A model generated the notes under the pieces. That model ran no database searches, was not told the DNA's origin, and saw nothing but the letters and a program-made list of their open reading frames with translations. DNA of 64,000 nt from Actinomycetospora sp. NBRC 106378 (GTDB lineage: Bacteria > Actinomycetota > Actinomycetes > Mycobacteriales > Pseudonocardiaceae): the NCBI RefSeq assembly GCF_030269685.1, contig NZ_BSTT01000008.1, forward strand, positions 1 through 64,000, written 5' to 3'. Below, piece after piece: positions 34,395 to 46,644 of this stretch (position 1 is the stretch's first letter; each line of letters opens with the position of its first letter). Position numbers and translations under genes: made by a program.

Positions 34395-35311
34395 CAGACT
34401 CTCTCCGTCACCGAGACGTGGGCGTTGTCGATCAGGCGGGTGGTGCCGAGGCGGGCGGCGATCAGCAGGCGGGCGTCGCCGATCGAGGGGGCGGGCCCGA
34501 GCTCCGGGTCGCGCAGCTCGACGTAGTCGACCTCGAGGGCCGGCTCGACGGCGAGCACCTCGCGGGCGGCCGCGACGACGGCTTCCGGGCCCTGCTCGCC
34601 CGCGTACTGACCGGCCGACAGCGCGGCGGAGATCGTGACCGCCTGCTGCCGCTGGGTCTCGTCGAGGTAGGCGTTGCGGCTGGACCGGGCGAGCCCGTCG
34701 GTCTCGCGGACGGTGGGGACGCCGACCACGTGGACGTCGATGTCGAGGTCGCGCACCATCCGGCGGATCAGGGCCAGCTGCTGCCAGTCCTTCTCGCCGA
34801 AGAACGCGACGTCGGGGACGCAGATCGCGAAGAGCTTGTTGACCACCGTCAGCATCCCGGCGAAGTGCCCGGGCCGGACGGCGCCCTCGAGCTGGTCGCC
34901 GAGCGGGCCGGGGTCGATCGAGGTGGTGAAACCGGCCGGGTACATGGTGTCGACGTCCGGCGCGAACACCAGCTCGACGCCCTCCTCGCGGCACATCTCG
35001 AGGTCGGCCTCGAAGGCGCGGGGATAGCGGTCGAAGTCCTCGGTCGGCCCGAACTGGCGCGGGTTCACGAAGATCGACACCACGGTGCTGGAGCCGGGGA
35101 TCGAGCGGGCCCGGCGCATCAGTTCGCGGTGGCCGTCGTGCAGGGCGCCCATCGTCGGGACGAGGGTGACCCGGCGCCCGCCGCCGCGCATCGCCTTCGT
35201 GACGCGGCGCAGCGTGTTCGGGTCGGTGTGGACGGTGAGGCCGTCCTTGACGTACTTCGGCCGGGAACGCCCGAGCAGGTCGTGCGTGCGCAGGCTGGAG
35301 GGGCGGGTCAC
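34394..35311 (-). CDS. panC: Pantothenate synthetase
   Basis: A 305-residue enzyme joining pantoate and beta-alanine with ATP. The HxGH-like motif is HDGHRELM in [47 protein letters not shown] and [11 protein letters not shown] complete the family signature. It starts with GTG at 35311, overlapping the DUF2520 stop as GTGA, and overlaps panD at its end. The ~20-residue N-terminal extension before the first strand is usual in actinobacteria. Confidence 0.97.
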   Translation of the reverse strand: MTRPSSLRTHDLLGRSRPKYVKDGLTVHTDPNTLRRVTKAMRGGGRRVTLVPTMGALHDGHRELMRRARSIPGSSTVVSIFVNPRQFGPTEDFDRYPRAFEADLEMCREEGVELVFAPDVDTMYPAGFTTSIDPGPLGDQLEGAVRPGHFAGMLTVVNKLFAICVPDVAFFGEKDWQQLALIRRMVRDLDIDVHVVGVPTVRETDGLARSSRNAYLDETQRQQAVTISAALSAGQYAGEQGPEAVVAAAREVLAVEPALEVDYVELRDPELGPAPSIGDARLLIAARLGTTRLIDNAHVSVTERV

Positions 35312-36246
35312 GGCGTGTGCCTCTCGAAGGTGTCGATGACGGCGGTGAACTCGTCGTCGCCGATGAGCCCGCCGTCGTGGGCACGCTCGGCGGTGCGGCG
35401 GGCGAGGGCGCGGTAGAGCTCGGCCGACTGCGGGGCCCGCGCGTCGAGGTGGCGCAGGTGGGTCGCGACGGTGCCCGCGTCGCCGCGGACGACCGGGCCG
35501 GTCAGGGCGCGGTCGCCGAGGCGCAGGGCGTTGTCCAGCGCGGCCGACAGCAGCGGCGCGAGCACCCGCTCGGCCGGCTCGATCCCGGCGTCGCGCAGCA
35601 GGTCGGCCGCCTCGCGCACGAGCGTGATCAGGTGGTTCGCGCCGTGCGCGAGCGCCGCGTGGTAGAGCGGGCGCATCTGTTCGGGGATGCGGACCGGCTC
35701 CGCCCCGATCTCGAGGACGAGCGCCTCGCCGACCAGCCAGGCCGCCTCGGCGTCCTCGGACGGCCCGCTGTTCGCCGTCACCCCGACGCACGCCCCGGCG
35801 AGCCGCGTGACGTCCTCGGGGCGCCCGGTGATCGTCATCGCGGGATGCAGGGCGATCGGCAGCACGTCGTGCTCCGCGGCCGGGGAGAGCACGCCGACGC
35901 CGTGCGAACCGCAGGTGTGCACCAGGATCTGGCCCGGTCGCAGGCACCCCGACGCCGCGAGCCCACGGACGAGCCCGGGCAGGACGTCGTCGGGCACGGC
36001 GAGCAGGGCCAGGTCGGCGTTCCGCACGACCTCGTCGGGCGGCAGGATCTCCGCCCCGGGCAGCAGGGCCTCGGCGCGGGCGCGCGAGGCGCGGGAGACC
36101 GCGGACGCGGCGACCACCGTGTGGCCGGCTCCCGCCAGCGCGGCACCCATCACGGCGCCGACCCGCCCGGCGGAGACTACGCCGACGTCGAGCCGCGCGG
36201 GCCTGGGTTCACCGACCGGCCCGGCTTCGTTGCCGGAGGCGCTCAC
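35308..36246 (-). CDS. Rossmann-fold DUF2520 protein
   Basis: About 312 residues. The N-terminal NAD(P)-binding Rossmann fold has [22 protein letters not shown], followed by [19 protein letters not shown] and [18 protein letters not shown]. The C-terminal DUF2520 helical domain ([19 protein letters not shown]) resembles ketopantoate reductase-like and pyrroline-carboxylate reductase-like dimer domains. Being translationally coupled to panC, it could be the pantothenate-pathway reductase or a related dehydrogenase, but this is not shown. GTG at 36246 has GAAGGGG at a good distance; GTG at 36252 is an alternative. Same position as Rv3603c. Confidence 0.85.
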   Translation of the reverse strand: MSASGNEAGPVGEPRPARLDVGVVSAGRVGAVMGAALAGAGHTVVAASAVSRASRARAEALLPGAEILPPDEVVRNADLALLAVPDDVLPGLVRGLAASGCLRPGQILVHTCGSHGVGVLSPAAEHDVLPIALHPAMTITGRPEDVTRLAGACVGVTANSGPSEDAEAAWLVGEALVLEIGAEPVRIPEQMRPLYHAALAHGANHLITLVREAADLLRDAGIEPAERVLAPLLSAALDNALRLGDRALTGPVVRGDAGTVATHLRHLDARAPQSAELYRALARRTAERAHDGGLIGDDEFTAVIDTFERHTP

Positions 36247-36377
36247 GAGCACACCCCTTCACCACTCGTCGTTCCCGTCCCGCTCAGCGGAGCGGGTACC
36301 GGACGATGCGCCCGCGAGGGTAGACGCGCCACGGCACCGGGGTGGTCGCGGGTGATCGGGATGACAGTCGGGCCGGA

Positions 36378-36414
36378 TGTCAGCGGTGGCACACGGCTGA
36401 CACCCGACGTCCGG
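36378..36414. repeat. Dispersed palindromic repeat, copy 2
   Basis: TGTCAGC (36378-36384) and GCTGACA (36396-36402), then CCCGACGTC. Over about 37 bp it matches 13609-13645 with only two or three differences. It lies in the 186-bp gap between the PrsW-like gene and the DUF2520 gene. Confidence 0.75.
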
Positions 36415-36432
36415 GCCGGGACACGCCCGGGG

Positions 36433-37713
36433 CTACCCCCGCGGTTGCTGCCAGGGTTGCGACGGCGGGTACTGCGGCCCGGGCCCGCCCCGTCCGGGTC
36501 CGGGAGGACCCGCCGTCGGGAAGGGTCCCGACGGCGGCCGCGGTCCCGGGGGCGGGCCGGGCGGCGGCTGGTGCCCCTGGGGGACGCCGGGCGCGGTCAC
36601 CGCGGCCATGCGGGTGCGGACGACGTTGTCGAGGAGCTCGGCGTGCCAGCGCGGGTCGGGCGGGATGGCGCCGCGTTCGGCGCGGGCGCGCAGGAAGGCC
36701 AGCTCGGACACCGCGTGCTGGTAGTGCACGACGGCGTTCGCGGCGGGCTTCCCCGCGGTCCGGCGGACGGCCGAGAGCCAGCGGCGGCGGCCGGACATGC
36801 TGCCCAGCAGCGGGACCTCGCTCTCGGCGATCCAGCCCGCCGCCGCGAAGCCCGGCATCTGGCGGGCCAGCACGTCGCGCTCGCGGCGTCGCTGCCACAC
36901 GACGAGGCCGAGGAGCGCGAGGAACAGCGGCACCATGATCAGGATGTAGACGCCGAAGAACCCGGGGCCGAGCTGCGTCGCGGAGTTCCACAACGCGTGC
37001 AGGACGACCGCGAGCACGTAGCCCACCGCGATCGCGAGGGCCCCGGCGGCCCGCGACCGGATGCTCGCCGCGATGCCGACCCCGATGCCCGTCATGGCCG
37101 TGAACAGCGGGTGGGCGAACGGCGAGAGCACCCCGCGCAGGATGAACGTGACGATCACGCCCGCCACGGGGGCGGTGCCGTCGTCGGTGAAGGCGCGGCC
37201 GAAGTAGATGATGTTCTCGGTGAAGGCGAAGCCCGCGCCGACGAACCCGGCGTAGACCACGCCGTCGACGATCCCGTCGAACTCGCGCCGCCGGAACAGC
37301 AGCAGCCCCACCACGAACGCGCCCTTGACGAACTCCTCGACCAGCGGAGCCGAGATCACGGCGCCGACGAAGTCACCCTGCCCCTGCCCGAGGAGCAGCT
37401 CGGCCGCGAGCACCGCGCTCGAGTTGATGATCAGCGCCACGAGGGCGGCGAAGCCGGCACCCCAGAGGAACGCGGTGAGCAGCAGGCGCGGCGGTTCGGG
37501 CTCCCAGCGGTCGATCCAGGCGAACGCGAGGAGCACCGGGCCGACCGGGAGCAGCGCGCAGATCGCGCCGACGATGACACCGCCCGCCCCGATCTCCGTG
37601 CTGGCGAACCCCACGGCGACCAGCGCGCAGATGCCGAGCACGATGAGCCCGAGGACGGGCCAGACCAGCGTGCGGCGTTGCTGCGGGGCGAGCCGCACCG
37701 GGGAGGCGATCAC
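36433..37713 (-). CDS. PrsW-family intramembrane metalloprotease
   Basis: A 426-residue membrane protein with about eight helices. The family's active-site segments are present: APLVEEFVKG (EExxK), FAFTENIIYFG, SPFAHPLFTAMTG and VLHALWNSA, which together hold the zinc-binding Glu and His residues. PrsW proteins cut membrane-anchored substrates such as anti-sigma factors; the target here is unknown. The last ~60 residues are Pro/Gly-rich and cytoplasmic. GTG at 37713. It lies in the folate-to-pantothenate minus-strand series. Confidence 0.87.
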   Translation of the reverse strand: MIASPVRLAPQQRRTLVWPVLGLIVLGICALVAVGFASTEIGAGGVIVGAICALLPVGPVLLAFAWIDRWEPEPPRLLLTAFLWGAGFAALVALIINSSAVLAAELLLGQGQGDFVGAVISAPLVEEFVKGAFVVGLLLFRRREFDGIVDGVVYAGFVGAGFAFTENIIYFGRAFTDDGTAPVAGVIVTFILRGVLSPFAHPLFTAMTGIGVGIAASIRSRAAGALAIAVGYVLAVVLHALWNSATQLGPGFFGVYILIMVPLFLALLGLVVWQRRRERDVLARQMPGFAAAGWIAESEVPLLGSMSGRRRWLSAVRRTAGKPAANAVVHYQHAVSELAFLRARAERGAIPPDPRWHAELLDNVVRTRMAAVTAPGVPQGHQPPPGPPPGPRPPSGPFPTAGPPGPGRGGPGPQYPPSQPWQQPRG

Positions 37714-37752
37714 CCTGCCGCAGGGTAGTGGCTCCGCGCCGTCGCGGCGGGA

Positions 37753-38412
37753 TCAGCGTGGCGGGCGGCGACGTTCCTGCGCGTGCGCGGCCAGCAGCTC
37801 GGCCACCGTGCGCCCGCCCGTGCCCCGACCGGGAGCGGAGGGGTGCGAGACCTCGTTGACGTGCGGGCGGGCCGGACGCGGGCCGTGCCCGGCGCCGGGG
37901 TGTGCGGGTCGACCCGGCGGCCCCTCCCCGGCGACGACGTGCAGCTGCGGCGGGAGCGGCGCGGCCCGGGTCTCGGCGTTCTCCAGGTGCGAGCGCAGCC
38001 GCTCGACCTCCGCGCGCAGCCCCGCCAGCTCCTGGCCGGCCTCGGCGGCGACCTCGCGCCGGACCGTCTGCTCGACGGTCAGCTCGTGCTCGCGGCGGGC
38101 GTCGATCTCGGCCGCGAGCTCCAGCTCGTAGGTGCGGCGCATCGACTCGAGCTCGTGCTCGGGGTCGGTGCCGCCGGCCCCGCTGCGGCGGGCGAGGGCG
38201 GCGACCGCGAGCAGGGCCGCCCAGAGTCCGGCGATCACCCCGAGACGCAGCAGCCGCTCGTCGTCGGCGAGCACGACCGCCGCCGCCGCGACCGCGGCGC
38301 AGAGCGCCGTGACGACGAGCAGCACGCGGACGACGGGGTCTCCGGGCCGTCCGCCCCCCGCGGACGGGGACGGGCGCGACCCGCGGCGCCGGTCGGCCCG
38401 GGGGGTGGCCAT
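37753..38412 (-). CDS. Small membrane protein with coiled coil (DUF6779-like)
   Basis: A 219-residue protein. A basic N-terminus is followed by two membrane helices (VVRVLLVVTALCAAVAAAAVVLA and LLRLGVIAGLWAALLAVAALA). Then comes a long charged coiled coil (about 85-150: HELESMRRTYELELAAEIDARREHEL, AGLRAEVERLRSHLENAE). The C-terminus is Pro/Gly-rich and ends VAELLAAHAQERRR. It corresponds by position and layout to the Ala/Arg/Pro-rich membrane protein of the mycobacterial folK-panC interval. Function is unknown; the coiled coil suggests a scaffold role at the membrane. Confidence 0.75.
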   Translation of the reverse strand: MATPRADRRRGSRPSPSAGGGRPGDPVVRVLLVVTALCAAVAAAAVVLADDERLLRLGVIAGLWAALLAVAALARRSGAGGTDPEHELESMRRTYELELAAEIDARREHELTVEQTVRREVAAEAGQELAGLRAEVERLRSHLENAETRAAPLPPQLHVVAGEGPPGRPAHPGAGHGPRPARPHVNEVSHPSAPGRGTGGRTVAELLAAHAQERRRPPR

Positions 38413-38470
38413 GTCCGAAGCGTACCGATCGCGACCGGACGACCACGGCGAGGTCCGGTGTCCGGTCTGC

Positions 38471-38941
38471 TCAGCGACGGTCGTCGGGGACGCGGGACTC
38501 CGGATCGTCGGGGGTGCGACAGCACCACTCGAGCGCGAGGGCCGCCGCGACGAGGACGGCGGCGCCGACGATCCCGATCACCGCCGCGGTGGTGTCCGAG
38601 GCCGCGGCCGCCACCTCGGCGCGCCGTGGCAGCACGAAGGCGAGCACCCCGCACCACGCCCCGCCGACCAGTGCCCCGGCGAGCGCCGAGGCCTTCGCGA
38701 GGGCGACCGCGCGGGCGGCGGCGAGCGCATCGACCGGCCGGGCGCCGGGCCGCTGCTGGATGCGCCGGTAGAGCACGACAGCGATCCCGCCCTCGACGAG
38801 GCCGAGCACGAGGAACGTCAGCCCGGCGGGCGCGGGCAGCGGCGGGATCGAACCGTAGAGCCGACCGAGCACCAGGTTGGTGGCGAGCCCGGCGGCGACG
38901 GCGAGCACGAGCAGGACCGACGGGCTGGTGCGCGTGGTCAT
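38471..38941 (-). CDS. DUF3180 membrane protein
   Basis: A 156-residue protein with four predicted helices (SPSVLLVLAVAAGLATNLVLG, PAGLTFLVLGLVEGGIAVVLY, KASALAGALVGGAWCGVLAFVL, TTAAVIGIVGAAVLVAAALALEWCCR). This is the DUF3180 pattern, which occurs directly after folK throughout the actinobacteria; its role is unknown. The ATG at 38941 overlaps the folK stop (TGATG), so expression is tied to folate synthesis genes. Confidence 0.88.
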   Translation of the reverse strand: MTTRTSPSVLLVLAVAAGLATNLVLGRLYGSIPPLPAPAGLTFLVLGLVEGGIAVVLYRRIQQRPGARPVDALAAARAVALAKASALAGALVGGAWCGVLAFVLPRRAEVAAAASDTTAAVIGIVGAAVLVAAALALEWCCRTPDDPESRVPDDRR

Positions 38942-39462
38942 CAGCCCTCCCTCGACTCCCTGGTGTCCAGGTGGACGCCCGCGCGCTCCTCGGCGGGCAG
39001 CGCGGCGAGCAGGTCGGCGACCCGCCCGCGACCGGGGACGTCGTCGTCCGGGGCGATCTCCGCCCAGGGCACGAGGACGAACGCCCGCTCGTGCAGCCGC
39101 GGGTGGGGCAGGAGCAGCTCGGGATCGTCGCTCTGCATCCCGACGCCGTCGGTGTCGGTCACCGTGAGCACGTCGACGTCGAGGGTGCGCGGCCCCCACC
39201 GGACGGCGCCGTCGGTGCGGTCACGCTCGCGGGCCTGCTCGGCCGACCGGGCGCGGGCGAGCCACACCCACGGGCCGGCCTCGGCGTCGTCGACGGCCAC
39301 CACGAGGTTGAGGAAGTCGTCCTGGTCGACTCCGCCCCACGGGGCGGTGCGGTAGACCGACGACACCGCCCGGGTCCACGGCGCGAGCCCCGCGAGACCG
39401 GCCGCCAGGTGCGCGCGCCGGTCACCGAGGTTCGAGCCCAGTGACAGGACGGCCCGCGTCAC
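38941..39462 (-). CDS. folK: 2-amino-4-hydroxy-6-hydroxymethyldihydropteridine pyrophosphokinase
   Basis: A 173-residue HPPK transferring pyrophosphate from ATP to the pterin. The N-terminal [18 protein letters not shown] and the signature [12 protein letters not shown] (magnesium Asp pair) are intact, followed by [23 protein letters not shown]. The GTG at 39462 overlaps the folB stop as GTGA. Length is normal. Confidence 0.97.
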   Translation of the reverse strand: MTRAVLSLGSNLGDRRAHLAAGLAGLAPWTRAVSSVYRTAPWGGVDQDDFLNLVVAVDDAEAGPWVWLARARSAEQARERDRTDGAVRWGPRTLDVDVLTVTDTDGVGMQSDDPELLLPHPRLHERAFVLVPWAEIAPDDDVPGRGRVADLLAALPAEERAGVHLDTRESREG

Positions 39463-39869
39463 GTGCCCTCCGGGCGCCGACCGCCGGAGGTGGACCGCGG
39501 GCGGCTGCGCCGGATCCGGACCGCCACGTCGTCGAACGGCCGCGCGATCGGCGCCTGCGGCTTGTGCAGGGTCACCTCGACCTCGGCCACCCGCGGGTCG
39601 TCGAGGACCACGTCGGCGACGTCGGACGCCACCACTTCGATGAGCGCCCGCGGGGCGCCCTCCACGACCACGGCGGCGGCCTCGGCGAGCGCCCCGTAGT
39701 CGACGGTGTCGTCGAGGTCGTCGCTGCGTCCGGCGGCGGTGAGGTCGACCTGCAGGACGAGGTCGAGGACGAAGTCCTGCCCGTCACGGCGCTCGTGGTC
39801 GAACACGCCGTGGTGACCGCGGACGCGGAGGCCCCGCAGCTCGATCGTGTCGGTGGGCTGGGCGCTCAC
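39459..39869 (-). CDS. folB: Dihydroneopterin aldolase
   Basis: A 136-residue enzyme that cleaves dihydroneopterin to hydroxymethyldihydropterin and glycolaldehyde. The conserved strand [23 protein letters not shown] and the [10 protein letters not shown] helix are present, as are the [11 protein letters not shown] (active-site Glu) and the Lys in [13 protein letters not shown] at 39869 overlaps the folP stop as GTGA. The C-terminus has a short basic extension. Confidence 0.95.
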   Translation of the reverse strand: MSAQPTDTIELRGLRVRGHHGVFDHERRDGQDFVLDLVLQVDLTAAGRSDDLDDTVDYGALAEAAAVVVEGAPRALIEVVASDVADVVLDDPRVAEVEVTLHKPQAPIARPFDDVAVRIRRSRPRSTSGGRRPEGT

Positions 39870-40729
39870 GGCTCGGTCCTCGCGGCGCGGGAGGTGCCCC
39901 AGTGCCAGGCGGCGGCGACCGCGACGGCGTCCAGGGAGGCTCCGACCTCGTGGACACGGACCCCCCACGCGCCGGCGTTGGCGGCGAGGGCGGACACCGC
40001 CGCCGTCGCGTGCTCACGGCCGTCGGGCGGGCGGGGCGTGCCGTCGTCGTCGGCGAGCAGGGCTCCGAGGAACCGCTTGCGGGAGGCGCCGACGAGCACC
40101 GGGAAGTCGAGCGCGGTGAACACGTCGAGCTTGCGCAGGAGCTGCCAGTTGTGCGCGGCGGTCTTCGCGAAGCCCAGGCCCGGGTCGAGCACCAGGCGGG
40201 CCGGGTCGACCCCGGCGAGGACGGCCCGGTCGATCTGCTCGATCAGCTCCGCGAGCACCTCGCCGACGACGTCCTCGTAGCTCGCGAGGCTCGCCATCCG
40301 GTCGGACGGGCCGCGCCAGTGCATGAGCACCCAGCCGCAGCCGGCGTCGGCGACCACCCGGGCCATCGTCGGGTCGGCGAGCCCGCCGGAGACGTCGTTG
40401 ACCAGCTCGGCGCCGGCTTCGAGGGCCTTCACGGCGACCTCGGCGCGCGTGGTGTCCACGCTGACGCGGACGCCCTGGGCGACCAGCTCCGCGATGACGG
40501 GCACGACCCGCTCGATCTCGGTGGCGGCGTCGACGCGCTCCGCGCCCGGACGGGTGGACTCGCCCCCGACGTCGACGTAGGTCGCCCCGCGCTGCGCCAT
40601 CGCGACCCCGTGCGCAACGGCGTCGTCACGGTGCACCCACCGTCCGCCGTCGGAGAAGGAGTCGGGGGTGACGTTGAGGACGCCCATCACCAGGCAGTGG
40701 TTGGGACGGATCAGCGCGGAGGGCGACAC
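39866..40729 (-). CDS. folP: Dihydropteroate synthase
   Basis: A 287-residue TIM-barrel enzyme that joins p-aminobenzoate to the pterin; the sulfonamide target. The signatures [62 protein letters not shown] and [10 protein letters not shown] are all present. The start is GTG at 40729, 13 bp after folE. Its end overlaps folB. Confidence 0.97.
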   Translation of the reverse strand: MSPSALIRPNHCLVMGVLNVTPDSFSDGGRWVHRDDAVAHGVAMAQRGATYVDVGGESTRPGAERVDAATEIERVVPVIAELVAQGVRVSVDTTRAEVAVKALEAGAELVNDVSGGLADPTMARVVADAGCGWVLMHWRGPSDRMASLASYEDVVGEVLAELIEQIDRAVLAGVDPARLVLDPGLGFAKTAAHNWQLLRKLDVFTALDFPVLVGASRKRFLGALLADDDGTPRPPDGREHATAAVSALAANAGAWGVRVHEVGASLDAVAVAAAWHWGTSRAARTEP

Positions 40730-40742
40730 GGGGTCGGGACCC

Positions 40743-41402
40743 TCAGTGCCGGATCAGCCCGAGCGCCTCGGCCCGGGTGCTCGCGGACGACTTGAGGACG
40801 CCCCGCACGGCCGAGGTGGTGGTGCGCGAGCCGGGCTTGCGGACCCCGCGCGCGGACATGCACTGGTGCTCGGCGTCGATCACCACGAGGACGCCGCGCG
40901 CCCCCAGGGTGCTGTCCAGCGCGTCGGCCACCTGGGTGGTGAGCCGCTCCTGCACCTGCGGGCGCCGGGCGTAGAGGTCCACGAGGCGGGCGAGCTTCGA
41001 CAGCCCGGTCACACGGCCGTCGGGCCCGGGCAGGTAGGCGACGTGGGCGACGCCGTGGAACGGGAGCAGGTGGTGCTCGCACATGGAGAACAGCGGGATG
41101 TCGCGCACCAGGACCAGTTCGTCGTGGTCCTCGGAGAACGTGCGCTCCAGCACCGCGGCCGGGTCGGTCCACAGCCCGGCGAACAGCTCCCGGTAGGACC
41201 GCGCCACCCGCGCGGGGGTGTCGCGCAGGCCCTCGCGGTCGGGGTCCTCCCCGATACCGATGAGTAGTTCGCGGACGGCGGCCTCGACCCGGGACGCGTC
41301 GAACGCCTCGAGCCGGTCCTGGTCGACGCCCTTCGCCGTCCCGTTCCGCTCGTCCTCGTACTCGTAGTCGACGGGTCGGTCCGTCTCCTGGCTGGTGGTC
41401 AC
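40743..41402 (-). CDS. folE: GTP cyclohydrolase I
   Basis: A 219-residue zinc enzyme that starts folate synthesis from GTP. The zinc and active-site motifs [20 protein letters not shown] and [15 protein letters not shown] are intact, together with [20 protein letters not shown] and STSAVRG-type substrate residues ([14 protein letters not shown]). GTG at 41402 lies behind GGGAG and starts at the usual VTTSQE-like tail. It follows ftsH by 73 bp and opens the fol genes. Confidence 0.97.
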   Translation of the reverse strand: MTTSQETDRPVDYEYEDERNGTAKGVDQDRLEAFDASRVEAAVRELLIGIGEDPDREGLRDTPARVARSYRELFAGLWTDPAAVLERTFSEDHDELVLVRDIPLFSMCEHHLLPFHGVAHVAYLPGPDGRVTGLSKLARLVDLYARRPQVQERLTTQVADALDSTLGARGVLVVIDAEHQCMSARGVRKPGSRTTTSAVRGVLKSSASTRAEALGLIRH

Positions 41403-41475
41403 GTCTCCCTCGCCCGGTTCTCGGGTGCGCGGGTCGGCCCGCGCCTCCGTGTGGGGGACGAGTGGCCGCCGCTGG

Positions 41476-44073
<2,598 letters not shown>

Positions 44074-44163
44074 TGCCGTCTGTCATGCCAGGGAAGCCCT
44101 GATGGATGCCAATGTACCCCGGCCCACCGACACCGACCCGGGCGCGGCGTGACGTGCGCGACC

Positions 44164-45732
44164 TCAGCGGCGCCGGCGCGCCGTGCCGAACAGCCCGCGG
44201 CTGATCTCCCGACCTGCCGCGCTCGCGGCGGAACGCAGGAACGAGCGCACCATCGGGTTCGCCATCGCCTTCTCGAAGAGGCCCGGACCCTCGTCCGCCT
44301 CGGGCGGCGGGGCCTGCGGGGGCGCCGGCTGCGGCGGCTGGTCGGCGGGGACCGGCTCGGCCTGCCCCTGCGGCGCCTGCGTCGCCCCGGTCCGCGCCGA
44401 GAGGCGCTCGTAGGCCGACTCCCGGTCGACCGTCTCGCCGTAGCGGGCCCACAGCGGCGAGGCCTTCGCCGCCTCCGTCACCGCCGGCTCCCCGATCGCC
44501 GCCATCAGCGAGCGGGGGGCCCGCAGCCGTGTCCACGCCACGGGCGTCGGGGCGCCCCGCTCGGAGAGCACGGTGACGATCGCCTCGCCGATACCGAGCG
44601 AGGTCAGCGACGTCTCGATGTCGTAGACCGTCGACTTCGGGTACGTCCGGGCGGTCCGCGTCAGGGCCTTCTGGTCGTCCGGGGTGAAGGCGCGCAGCGC
44701 GTGCTGCACCCGGGCGCCCAGCTGGGAGAGGACGTCGTTGGGGATGTCCGTGGGGAGCTGCGTGCAGAAGAAGACGCCCACGCCCTTCGACCGGATCAGC
44801 TTGACCGTCTGCTCGATGCGGTCGAGGAAGGCCTTCGACGCGTCGGCGAAGAGCAGGTGCGCCTCGTCGAAGAAGAACACGAGCTTCGGCTTGTCGAGGT
44901 CGCCGGCTTCAGGAAGGTCCTCGAACAGCTCGGCGAGCAGCCACATGAGGAAGGTCGAGAACAGCGTCGGGTCGGCCTGCTGGTCGGCGAGCTCGAGGAG
45001 CGTCACCACGCCCCGGCCGTCCTCGACCGCGAGCAGGTCGGCCGGGTCGAACTCCGGCTCCCCGAAGAACTGGTCGCCGCCGCGGGCCTCGAGGTTGACC
45101 AGCGCCCGCAGGATGACGCCCGCCGTCGCCGTCGAGACCCCGCCGATGCCCTTGAGCTCGGCCTTGCCCTCGTCGGAGAGCAGGTGCTGGATGACCGCGC
45201 GCAGGTCCTTGGTGTCCAGCAGGGCCAGGCCCTGCTGGTCGGCCCAGTGGAAGATCAGGCCGAGGGTCGACTCCTGGGTGGCGTTGAGGCCGAGGACCTT
45301 CGAGAGCAGGATCGGTCCGAACGCGGTGATCGTCGCGCGGACGGGGACGCCGACGCCGGAGGCGCCCAGCGAGAGGAAGCGCACCGGGTAGGCGGTGGGC
45401 GCCCAGTCGTCGCCGGTCTCCTGCGCGCGCTTCGTCGTCCGGTCGCTCGTCTCGCCGGCGCGGGCCAGCCCGGAGAGGTCGCCCTTGACGTCGGCGAGCA
45501 TCACCGGGACGCCGGCGGCGGAGCACTGCTCGGCGAGGTTCTGCAGCGTCTTGGTCTTCCCGGTCCCGGTGGCACCGGCGACCAGGCCGTGGCGGTTCAG
45601 CGTGGCGAACGGGATGCGCACCCGCGCGGCCGGATCGGTGGCCCCGTCGATCACCACCGCCCCGAGCTCGAGTGCGGCCCCGTCCGTGGCGTACCCGGCG
45701 GCGATCTGGGTCGCGGCCTCGTTCCCGGTCAC
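44164..45732 (-). CDS. HerA-like/DUF853 ATPase
   Basis: A 522-residue P-loop ATPase of the DUF853/HerA-FtsK-like group. Walker A is GATGTGKTKT near residue 55, Walker B-like LVFFFDEAHLLF near 295, then QLPTDIPNDVLSQLGARVQHALRAFTPDDQKAL. This signature is typical of proteins annotated as helicase HerA-like or DUF853. The C-terminus has a Pro/Ala/Gln linker and a basic helix (SFLRSAASAAGREISRGLFGTARRRR). Substrate and role are unknown. GTG at 45732. Divergent from the Clp N-domain gene across a 277-bp gap. Confidence 0.88.
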   Translation of the reverse strand: MTGNEAATQIAAGYATDGAALELGAVVIDGATDPAARVRIPFATLNRHGLVAGATGTGKTKTLQNLAEQCSAAGVPVMLADVKGDLSGLARAGETSDRTTKRAQETGDDWAPTAYPVRFLSLGASGVGVPVRATITAFGPILLSKVLGLNATQESTLGLIFHWADQQGLALLDTKDLRAVIQHLLSDEGKAELKGIGGVSTATAGVILRALVNLEARGGDQFFGEPEFDPADLLAVEDGRGVVTLLELADQQADPTLFSTFLMWLLAELFEDLPEAGDLDKPKLVFFFDEAHLLFADASKAFLDRIEQTVKLIRSKGVGVFFCTQLPTDIPNDVLSQLGARVQHALRAFTPDDQKALTRTARTYPKSTVYDIETSLTSLGIGEAIVTVLSERGAPTPVAWTRLRAPRSLMAAIGEPAVTEAAKASPLWARYGETVDRESAYERLSARTGATQAPQGQAEPVPADQPPQPAPPQAPPPEADEGPGLFEKAMANPMVRSFLRSAASAAGREISRGLFGTARRRR

Positions 45733-46009
45733 GGCGGGGAGAGTAGCCGGTCCGACGGTCGCGGCCGTCCCGACGACGGCGGTGGTCGCGACACGCCGCA
45801 CGACGGCGCGATTCCCGCCGATCGGGGGACCCCGGCCGTCCGGAAACGGACTGCGGACGACCGGCGACGGCCCTCGTCCCCCACTCGTCTCCCTCCGCCC
45901 GCCCCGACAGCCCGGTCGGGGACGTCGCACGGTGACACTCGGTCGAAGATCTCACCCCTCCGGCCGATCCGGGTTGGGAGCTCGGCCCACGGCCTGCCAC
46001 GCTGCGGTC
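45733..46009. other. 277-bp divergent intergenic region
   Basis: It separates the HerA-like ATPase gene (minus) from the Clp N-domain gene (plus). I see no gene and no convincing dyad or promoter hexamer, only GC-rich sequence with scattered GGTCG words. Confidence 0.4.
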
Positions 46010-46621
46010 ATGGCGCTCCCCACCGCCCAGCCCCGGGTCCCCGGCCCCGGCGCGAGCCCCCGTCGTCAGGTCTCGGCCGAGGTCGCCCGAGTGCTGGAGC
46101 TCGCTCGTCAGGAGGCCGCCGAGCGCGGCCACCACTGGATCGGCACCGCACACCTGCTGCGGGCCCTCGTCCGGGCCGACGGCCCGGAGGCCGGTCTGCT
46201 GGCCGCGGCCGGTGTGACCGACCGCGGCAGCGACACCGCCCTGACCCTGGCCGTCTGGTCCTCCGCCGGCGAGCCCGACCCGTCCGGGCCGCCCGGTCCC
46301 CCGATGGCGAACGACGCCGTCCGGGAGGTCCTCGCCGCCGCGCACGTGCGCGCGGCCGGGCTCGACCGCGACGTGTCGGTCTCCGACCTCTTCTCCGCGC
46401 TGCTCCGGCAGAGCGGGGGGCAGGCCGCGGACATGCTCACCACTCTGGGCGCGGACGCGGACCGGCTGCTCGACGCCCTCGCCGGGCTCGACGCGCTCAC
46501 CGGCCCCGTCCCGCCGGAGGTCGCGGCCCGTCGCCCGTCCCCGGTGCGCCGGATCCAGCCGCGCGACCCGGGTGCGCTGCTCTCGGCGGCGTGGCGCGGC
46601 GAGGAGTCCCGCACCGCGTAG
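46010..46621 (+). CDS. Free-standing Clp N-terminal domain protein
   Basis: A 203-residue protein with a double Clp_N repeat (RVLELARQEAAERGHHWIGTAHLLRALVRAD and AVREVLAAAHVRAAGLDRDVSVSDLFSALLRQ) but no AAA+ module. The Clp_N fold recognises adaptors and substrates in ClpC. A stand-alone copy could act as an adaptor, decoy or stress sensor, as proposed for ClpC-associated N-domain proteins in actinobacteria. The tail is short, basic and Pro-rich. ATG at 46010. The full-length ClpC of this genome is at 18444-20984, so this is not a broken clpC. Confidence 0.85.
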   Translation: MALPTAQPRVPGPGASPRRQVSAEVARVLELARQEAAERGHHWIGTAHLLRALVRADGPEAGLLAAAGVTDRGSDTALTLAVWSSAGEPDPSGPPGPPMANDAVREVLAAAHVRAAGLDRDVSVSDLFSALLRQSGGQAADMLTTLGADADRLLDALAGLDALTGPVPPEVAARRPSPVRRIQPRDPGALLSAAWRGEESRTA

Positions 46622-46644
46622 GTGGCCTCCGGCCGCGGGGCACC

